Shown: piece after piece, positions 8,327 through 13,412 of the stretch | How positions within the stretch are numbered: position 1 is the first letter of the stretch | How the letters are laid out: the number at the start of each line of letters is the position of its first letter | NCBI GenBank assembly: GCA_026770585.1 | Contig: MU646684.1 | Location: 140,695 to 154,106, forward strand | From: Baffinella frigidus | Lineage: Eukaryota; Cryptophyceae; Cryptomonadales; Baffinellaceae | Reading direction: 5' to 3' | Length of the DNA: 13,412 nt | Made by a program: the position numbers and the translations under genes | The notes under the pieces: model-generated | Databases searched by the model: none | Seen by the model: the letters and a program-made list of their open reading frames with translations, nothing else | What the model was told of the DNA's origin: nothing

Positions 8327-8402
8327 AATATGCTTAAATTAGAAGAAATATTCTCAAATTAGTTTTGGCGGGTAAAAGAGGCTGAGTCAGCACTGTTGCT
8401 GA

Positions 8403-8418
8403 CTGACAGCTCTGTCAG
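8403..8418. other. Hairpin CTGACAG-CT-CTGTCAG
   Basis: A perfect 7-bp stem with a 2-base loop, within a short stretch full of CTGAC/GTCAGC motifs (8383-8447). It probably belongs to the local repeat structure. I see no gene whose end it would mark. Confidence 0.5.
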
Positions 8419-8488
8419 CACAAGTCAGCAAGTCTCTACGGACTGACTTTTTTTTGGCGAGGAAAACTGCTGGCTGAAAAAAATGTAC

Positions 8489-8520
8489 CACCCTTGCTGT
8501 TGTGTCAAGTCACAAGGGTG
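8489..8520. other. Hairpin CACCCTTG/CAAGGGTG with adjoining direct repeats
   Basis: An 8-bp stem (8489-8496 with 8513-8520) with a 16-base loop. The phrase TTGTGTCAAGTCACAAG at 8499-8515 is repeated as TTGTGTCAAGCCACAAG at 8523-8539. Function unknown. Confidence 0.5.
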
Positions 8521-8570
8521 TCTTGTGTCAAGCCACAAGAGAGTCGAGTTGCTTCACAGAGAATCGCAGT

Positions 8571-8910
8571 TTCCTAACATAGGCGGACACTGGAAAGCCA
8601 TGCTTTCTTTTGGAAGATCCTTTAAGTCCTTTTGGGGGTTTTGAGCTCCCAAGATAGGCGGACACTGGAACTGGTCCTGTAGAAAAGACATGCTTCCTGC
8701 TTCCTTTCATGATCCTTTAGGTCCTTTAGGTCTTTGAACTCCCACCATAGGCGGACCCCGGAACTTATCTGCAAAAAAGCAATGCTTCCTTTGGGTCGCA
8801 CCTTTAGGTCCTGTAGGTTCTTTGAGCTCCCAACATAGGCAGACACCGGAACGTATCCTGCAGAAAGGCCATGCTTCCTTTCGGATCACATCAGCCCCCC
8901 CGGTGCAGAA
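8571..8910 (-). repeat. Tandem array of about four ~75-93-bp repeat units
   Basis: The landmark ATAGGC(G/A)GAC occurs at 8579, 8654, 8747 and 8835. Each time it is followed by (C)CGGAAC, TGCAGAAAG, ATGCTTCCTTT, a CCTTTAGGTCC tract and TTTGAGCTCCCA. Spacings are 75, 93 and 88 bases. On the minus strand short frames read repeated 'SSGVRLxWELK'-like peptides. The units change frame against each other and contain stops, so coding is unlikely. Confidence 0.85.
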
Positions 8911-9057
8911 GGATCGCGGCAGAAACCGGCTAAAGGGTATCCTCATCGGGCGTTTGAGTTAGGCCAAAGAGGCACAGACCTCGCACGCACACTCAGGATT
9001 AGGCAAGTCGGCTGAAGGCCGATATGGTATCCCATCGTTAGGCTCACAGGAGCTCCA

Positions 9058-9176
9058 ACCACGGATACCTCCTTTAGGTCCTTGAGGTTTTATTTTCGCC
9101 CAACATAGCCCAACGACACGCCCTAGATGTCAACCGCAGGTCCTTTAGGTCCTTTAGGTCCTTTAGGTCCTTTCGG
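9058..9176. repeat. TCCTTTAGG minisatellite and degenerate repeat copy
   Basis: Four perfect or near-perfect 9-bp units TCCTTTAGG lie at 9141-9176 (the last reads TCCTTTCGG). The preceding 9068-9112 stretch resembles a decayed ~88-bp repeat unit (CCTTTAGGTCCTTGAGG, CCCAACATAG). The 9-mer is also part of each tandem unit at 8571-8910, so it seems to have expanded from that family. Confidence 0.75.
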
Positions 9177-9189
9177 CCCGATTTGTACC

Positions 9190-9230
9190 CTCTGTAAAGC
9201 AACTGCGGACACTTGAGTCGCTTTACAGAG
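9190..9230. other. 11-bp inverted repeat CTCTGTAAAGC/GCTTTACAGAG
   Basis: Perfect 11-bp arms at 9190-9200 and 9220-9230 with a 19-base loop, about 300 bases before the secreted-protein start codon. The right arm plus AATC (9220-9234) recurs as GCTTCACAGAGAATC at 8551-8565, so it is probably part of the repeat family. Loss of a cis-regulatory role cannot be judged by eye. Confidence 0.6.
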
Positions 9231-9525
9231 AATCAGTTGCGAGCGGCGAGGATCAGATCGGAAGGGGCGGGGTGCTTCGGGACCCACCTTGCAGCGAAAT
9301 AGGCTGCTGACGTGAGCAGAGCCAGCGCCCCACCCTCCTGCGAGAGAGGCTGGAGGTCCGAGGCAACTACATCTTCACGTTGGCGCAGGAAAGGATTTTG
9401 TTTTTCTGCTTGGCATTGCCAGACAGCGGCGGGGGCTGGTTCGCCATCCAAGGACCACATGCGACAGCAGTGGAGCTGGGGAACTATATGAGCACTGGGA
9501 ATACGTGTGGTGAAGAGCTGAAGGG

Positions 9526-12006
9526 ATGCGGCTGCACGCGTTGTGGAAGCTGCTGTTGCTGTGCGCCACGCTCGGAGAGCAGACAGCGGGGCAGCCCACG
9601 AACGACAACATCGCGAATGCTGCATGGATCACGAGCACCGTCACGCTGCGCAACGGAAACACCGCTACCGTCCCAGATGGCACATTCCCGGGGGTCACCC
9701 AGAACCGCGGCACCGACTTTGAGCTGGTGTCGCTCGCAGCGCTGGGGTCGAATGTAGGCGCGACCATGGAGGTAGACGAGCCCCGGCACGGCACGCACGA
9801 CGAGACCGGCGCCTCCGTGTGGTGGAAGTGGACATCGCCCATCAACGGCACCATCCGCCTCCTCACCCTCGGCTCCTCCTTCGACACCGCGGCGGGCGTG
9901 TACATTCGCGTGCCCTGGGACGGCATCTCAGTGTCAGACGAGTTTGGCGTGCGGCGGGTGGGCGCGGGGGACGACGCGCTCTGGAATAAGGAGCTTCACA
10001 CGGAGGTGTTCTTCCCGGCGCTGGAGGGGGTCACGTACCTTGTCGCCGTCGGCGGCTTCCGTGGCGTCACGGTCTCTCTCCCACCAAAGCCCCTCTCCTC
10101 GCAGCACTGCCAGATGCCTGCCCAGCTTGGGCGGTATTGCCAGCAAGACGTCTGTTGCCACTCCTGCCCTTTCCGAACGTGAACTTGAATCTTCTCGGAG
10201 AAAATGGGGGCCATGACCCGTGGCGAGGAGCGCCACTGCTGCTCAGGCCCAGCGTTGTTGTGGGCAGGAGTACCTTGTGGATCCTTGAAGACGGGCCCAG
10301 TGGCCGACACGCTCTGGTGAGGATCACTGGCTGACGCTCGCAGCGGCTTGTGGGTGGCAGGGGTCGATTAAGCTCTCAGGATCCGTGCACGACTACGTCC
10401 CGCTTCCATTCAAGGTCTGCGCCCCCCCTCCCCTTATTTTTGCTCACACCCTCCTCCATCCTTGCCTCGACGCTACGCCGTGTGGATTGCAATCCACACC
10501 CGGATATCCCCTCGGAGTTTGCCCTCTACTGGAAACCACGCGCTGCTCGGCCTTGGCACCCGGCGCGCGCTCTTGCAAGTGAGGCTTGCTGGGTGCCGGA
10601 CGAGCGGTGGGGAGCTCGAAAGGTGACGGGGGAACGGTGGCGGCAGGTGTGGGAGGACGGGCTGTCGAGTCCCTTCTCGATGCGCGCAGCCACGCCCTCG
10701 GTGCGCCTCGACCGCCTCGGCGTCGCGCGAGACCCTTCCTACCCTCTTCACGACAAGTTCGTCATGGTACCTACCCCCCACCGAACTAGGCCTAGATACC
10801 TCCATGACACCCCTCACCGAAACAAGGCCTAGCTCCACCCTAGCTACTTCATCCTAGCATTGCTTCCCCCACCGAACCCAGGCCCAGCTGCCTCCACCCA
10901 CCTCGCGGATAATCATGATCATCATTCTTCATCAACCACGCGGATCCAGTGTCATTGGTCGCACGCCACCCACCCATCCCAGCATGTCACCCCTCTCAAC
11001 GGATTCAGTGGAGACAGGCTGGGGTGCCTAAAGAGGAAAAACCGCAGACCTTGGCCGGGACAGGGGGCAAAAATAGCTCCCACACTCACGGGCAGCGTCT
11101 CTGACTCCGTACTGACCTGCGTCGCTGACTCGACACACGAAATGCGTCTCTGACTCCGCACGCATGCAGGTGTCACTAGAGAGCGTGACGCCAAACGCGG
11201 CAATCTACTACACTACGGACGGAAGCTATCCCGAAGTCTACCAGACTCTCTCCCAGGGCCTCCGTCTCCAAGGGTCCACAAAGTACTCCTTCACCCCTCC
11301 CCCAACAGTTGATTTTCAAGCATGCACATTTTCGAGCATGTGGATTGTGATGGCACAGGATTGGTTTGTCTGGGGCAACTCGCAGGTCGACACTGGACAT
11401 GTCTGCGAGACAGACTAGCTTGTCTCTCAGGTCAACCCCCCCTGCCGTCTACCGTCACCGCCTGGCAGGCCCGTGCAACCTGCTGGGCCCTGTCCATGCC
11501 AGGCTTTAGGCTTTAGTTTTTAGTTTTAGGGTGTCGGGTGTCGGGTTGAGGGTTTAGGGTTGAGGGTTTAGGGTTTAGGGTTTAGGGTTTAGGGTTTAGG
11601 GTTTAGGGTTTAGGGTTTAGGGTTTAGGGTTTAGGGTTTAGGGTTGAGGAATAAGGGTTTAGGGTTTAGGGTTTAGCGTTTCGGGGTGATTGCTGAGGCG
11701 CGTGTCGGGACCCCCCCGCCCAGTCCCACAACACCTGCTCGCTGCTCGGTCTGACAGGCTGACTCATCCCGTGCGGCGCAGACTCTTCTCGCAGCCCTTC
11801 CTCCTTCGCTCCTTCACTCTCCGGGTCTGACCCCCCCCTCCCTACCCGGATGGCCCCTCCCTCGCTTCCTGGCTCATTCTGGTTGCAGGGTGTGGCCAGT
11901 CGTGTGAGGCAGACGCCACGGCGGGGGGTGCACCCGGAGCAAGCCGCCAGAGGGATGCAGCGCTTGCCTGCGCGCCGCTGTGCCCTGCCTTCTCTCTCTC
12001 TGTCTG

Positions 12007-12044
<38 letters not shown>

Positions 12045-13387
12045 CGTGCTCTGACGCGCCTGCACCGTGCTCCGGCGCGCCTGCCCCCTGCTGGCTGTGA
12101 CGGTCTTGACGGGCAAGGATGTGACGGTCTCTCCTTGGCGCACACAGGCGGTAGCGCACGCGGCGAACCTGTGGCGATCAACTGTCCTCGTCTCGCCGGA
12201 CTACCAGCTCCAGGTGACTACTCCAGCGAAATATCTGAAAAACTTGCGCTTTTGATCCCAGGTTATCTTTTATTTGTGGCATGCTAGGGCTGTTGTTGCT
12301 ATCGTGGGCATACAACGCTGTCCCTGAGATACGCACGGCCTTGCGGTCTGCGATCTGTCGCTGACCCCACTGGATGCTGGATGCTCTCGGGGACGTGGCT
12401 CGATGCTCCCGGGGGCGCTGATCCCACGGCTCGATGTTCCTCGTCGCTGGATCGATCTCTGACCTGGATACTCCCCGGACGTGCGGCAGGCGATGCACCC
12501 GCAGATCTCGCCAGCCGCGGGCGTGTTCGACGAGCTTGTCGCTGTCACCATCTCTGCCATCTCCGATCTCAACGAGGTCCCTTCCCCTCAACCTTCACCC
12601 TCTTCTGTATTACTCTCGAGCCTTCACTCTCTTGTTCTCTATTACTCTCGAACCTCGCGCCTCAAGTTGACACCCTCTCAGTCCCTCCTCGGCCGTCGCT
12701 TGCTCACACTCTCTTGAAACGCACTCATCCCCGCCAGACTCGCTCTCCCTGAAAGTTGGCACCACTCGCCCGTGGCCCAGCGACGGATTGTGTGCGCCGC
12801 TGCGCTGCCTTTGAGAACCGCGGGACAAGGTGTCATGCTTGCGGGTGGTGCGTTCAGTTGACTGATTGATTGGTGCACTCGCGTTTTGTTTTTGGTTGGT
12901 TGATTGGTTGATTGATTGATTGATGGATAGATTGATGGATTGGTCGCAGGCGCTGACGGCCGTGGTGCACTTCACGCTCGACGGGAGTGAACCGACGCTG
13001 GCCTCGCCCCTCTACGCCCTCCCGCTTCGCCTTACCCCGGCAGACAACGGTACCGTCGTCAAGGCCAAGGTCCGCCCCCCCGCCCGCCCACCCCTTCCCC
13101 ACTCGCCCCGCCCTCCCACGCCCGCTCCCCTTGCCCCGCCCCCACTGGGCAGCCACTTTCACGCGTGCGCCCCCTCGGGACATTTCTCGCGCAGGTGCAC
13201 CTTGCATTGCTGCGCACGCTTGACCGGTAGCTTCGGCCGGGGTCGCGTCCCTGGGACGCCTGGCAGGGGTGCCACGCGCGGGACAGCGTTCTTCCCTTTC
13301 CCGGGCAGCGCCCCCCCTTGTTGACGGGTGCTCTTGGCACGCAGGTCTGGACCGTCGACATGGAGCCTTCCAACACCACCATCTCTG
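9526..13387 (+). CDS. Secreted multidomain protein: PPC-like domain plus CHB_HEX-type repeats, 3' end missing
   Basis: Probable extracellular or cell-surface protein; no catalytic site is seen. Exons, all phase 0: 9526-10071, 10361-10414, 10647-10766, 11170-11385, 12148-12213, 12490-12576, 12950-13069, 13345-13387 (open). Residues 1-22 are a signal peptide (leucine-rich core LWKLLLLCATL). Residues about 25-200 resemble the bacterial/algal NDNFANA module: NDNIANAAW, EPRHGTHDETGASVWWKWT, GTIRLLTLGSSFDTAAGVYI, YLVAVGGFRG. From about 225 onward come chitobiase/hexosaminidase C-terminal-like (Fn3-associated) repeats: MVSLESVTPNAAIYYTTDGS, AMHPQISPAAGVFDELVAVT, and VHFTLDGSEPTLASPLYALP with GTVVKAK. 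These continue smoothly over the exon joins. Exon 4's second half (about 11245-11385) and the link to exon 5 are uncertain; an exon may be missing there. Confidence 0.75.
10774..10895 (+). repeat. Degenerate minisatellite in secreted-protein intron 3
   Basis: Three spaced copies of a CCCC(A/T)CACCGAA..AGGCC(T/C)AG phrase (10774-10803, 10811-10835, 10866-10895) lie just downstream of the exon-3 donor, between related CTAG-rich spacers. It is C-rich like the start of other introns here. Confidence 0.55.
11500..11685 (+). repeat. Telomere-like (TTTAGGG)n array in secreted-protein intron 4
   Basis: Starts with degenerate units (CTTTAGG, TTTTAGG, GTGTCGGG). It then has eleven perfect TTTAGGG units at 11567-11643 and ends with TTGAGG, AATAAGGG and further TTTAGGG. 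It lies between exons 4 and 5 of the secreted-protein gene, with the G-rich strand in the transcript. The perfect core contrasts with the diverged arrays at the left end of the window. Confidence 0.95.
11686..12147 (+). other. Rest of secreted-protein intron 4, with a possible missed exon
   Basis: C-rich sequence followed by a TC microsatellite. A frame opening after TTGCAG at 11886 is Cys-containing (CGQSCEAD...) but has no repeat-domain motif. The frame in front of exon 5 (VTVLTGKDVTVSPW) is also open but lacks an AG acceptor close upstream. I cannot decide whether an exon is present. Confidence 0.4.
11991..12040 (+). repeat. TC dinucleotide microsatellite
   Basis: About 50 bases of (TC)n with a few interruptions (TGTCTG, CCC), inside intron 4 of the secreted-protein gene. 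It could add to the polypyrimidine tract for the acceptor at 12146-12147, though it lies about 100 bases upstream. Confidence 0.9.
12857..12942 (+). repeat. (TTGA/TTGG) tetranucleotide-like repeat before exon 7
   Basis: TTGATTGA, TTGGTTGG and GATGGATT units fill the last part of intron 6, right up to the acceptor TGGTCGCAG|G at 12949. This puts a T/G-rich repeat where a C-rich tract is normal in the other introns. Confidence 0.8.
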
Positions 13388-13392
13388 GCAAG

Positions 13393-13412
13393 CCCCCCCC
13401 CCCCCCCCCCCC
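13393..13412. repeat. Poly-C run at right contig end
   Basis: Twenty C residues end the window directly after GGCAAG. Other introns of this gene start with C runs (GTCTGCGCCCCCCC at 10415, GTCCGCCCCCCC at 13070). The run may therefore be the beginning of an intron with a GC donor at 13388, and an assembly stop. Confidence 0.8.

Noticed and set aside
8571-8910. CRISPR array
   Set aside because: Units of 75-93 bases are similar throughout, with no unique spacers, and the genome is eukaryotic.
8528-8946. Minus-strand ORFs with repeated SSGVRLxWELK-like peptides as a repeat protein
   Set aside because: Successive units shift frame relative to each other and stops interrupt each frame; the DNA repeat itself explains the periodic peptide.
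11666-12181. 171-residue minus-strand ORF with RERERE stretch
   Set aside because: Its charged stretch is the antisense reading of the TC microsatellite, and it overlaps the intron of the plus-strand gene.

Overview
The window looks like nuclear DNA of an alga with a complex (red-derived) plastid. The evidence is as follows: all three recognisable genes are split by many spliceosomal introns; one gene begins with a signal peptide cut before a phenylalanine, the bipartite plastid-targeting signature of cryptophytes, stramenopiles and haptophytes; exons are GC-rich; and plant/algal-type telomere-like TTTAGGG minisatellites fill several introns. A cryptophyte or haptophyte is my best guess, from general gene style only. 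The window starts in a 31-base G run and ends in a 20-base C run, so it probably is a whole contig that stops in homopolymers.

Layout: (1) positions 760-3323, minus strand, hold the 5' part of a plastid-targeted short-chain dehydrogenase/reductase (SDR) gene with three exons visible; its 3' part is missing. Introns 2 and 3 consist largely of degenerate telomere-like repeats of opposite polarity on the two sides of an 80-nt exon, and intron 3 contains a second copy of a piece of exon 1. (2) A 160-bp divergent intergenic region separates it from (3) an eight-exon Mpv17/PMP22-family membrane protein gene on the plus strand, 3484-6054, which reconstructs as a complete 330-residue protein. (4) Positions 6055-9525 have no gene I can support. 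They hold two copies of a ~100-bp MITE-like inverted-repeat element, a strikingly AT-rich stretch, a family of ~88-bp repeats present in both orientations (four in tandem), a 9-bp minisatellite and several hairpins. (5) From 9526 to the right end, plus strand, lies a secreted or cell-surface protein gene. It has a signal peptide, an N-terminal NDN.ANA/PPC-like beta-sandwich domain and chitobiase/hexosaminidase C-terminal-type (YTTDGS/FTLDGSEP) repeats, with at least eight exons, all separated by phase-0 introns; it runs off the window.

The three genes show no pathway link. What unites the window is its intron biology: most donor sites read GTC(T/C) rather than GTRAGT, acceptors read (g)CAG|G, introns are C-rich just after the donor, and telomere-like repeats lie inside introns of all three genes. 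All gene models were built by hand from exon homology, reading phase and splice sites.
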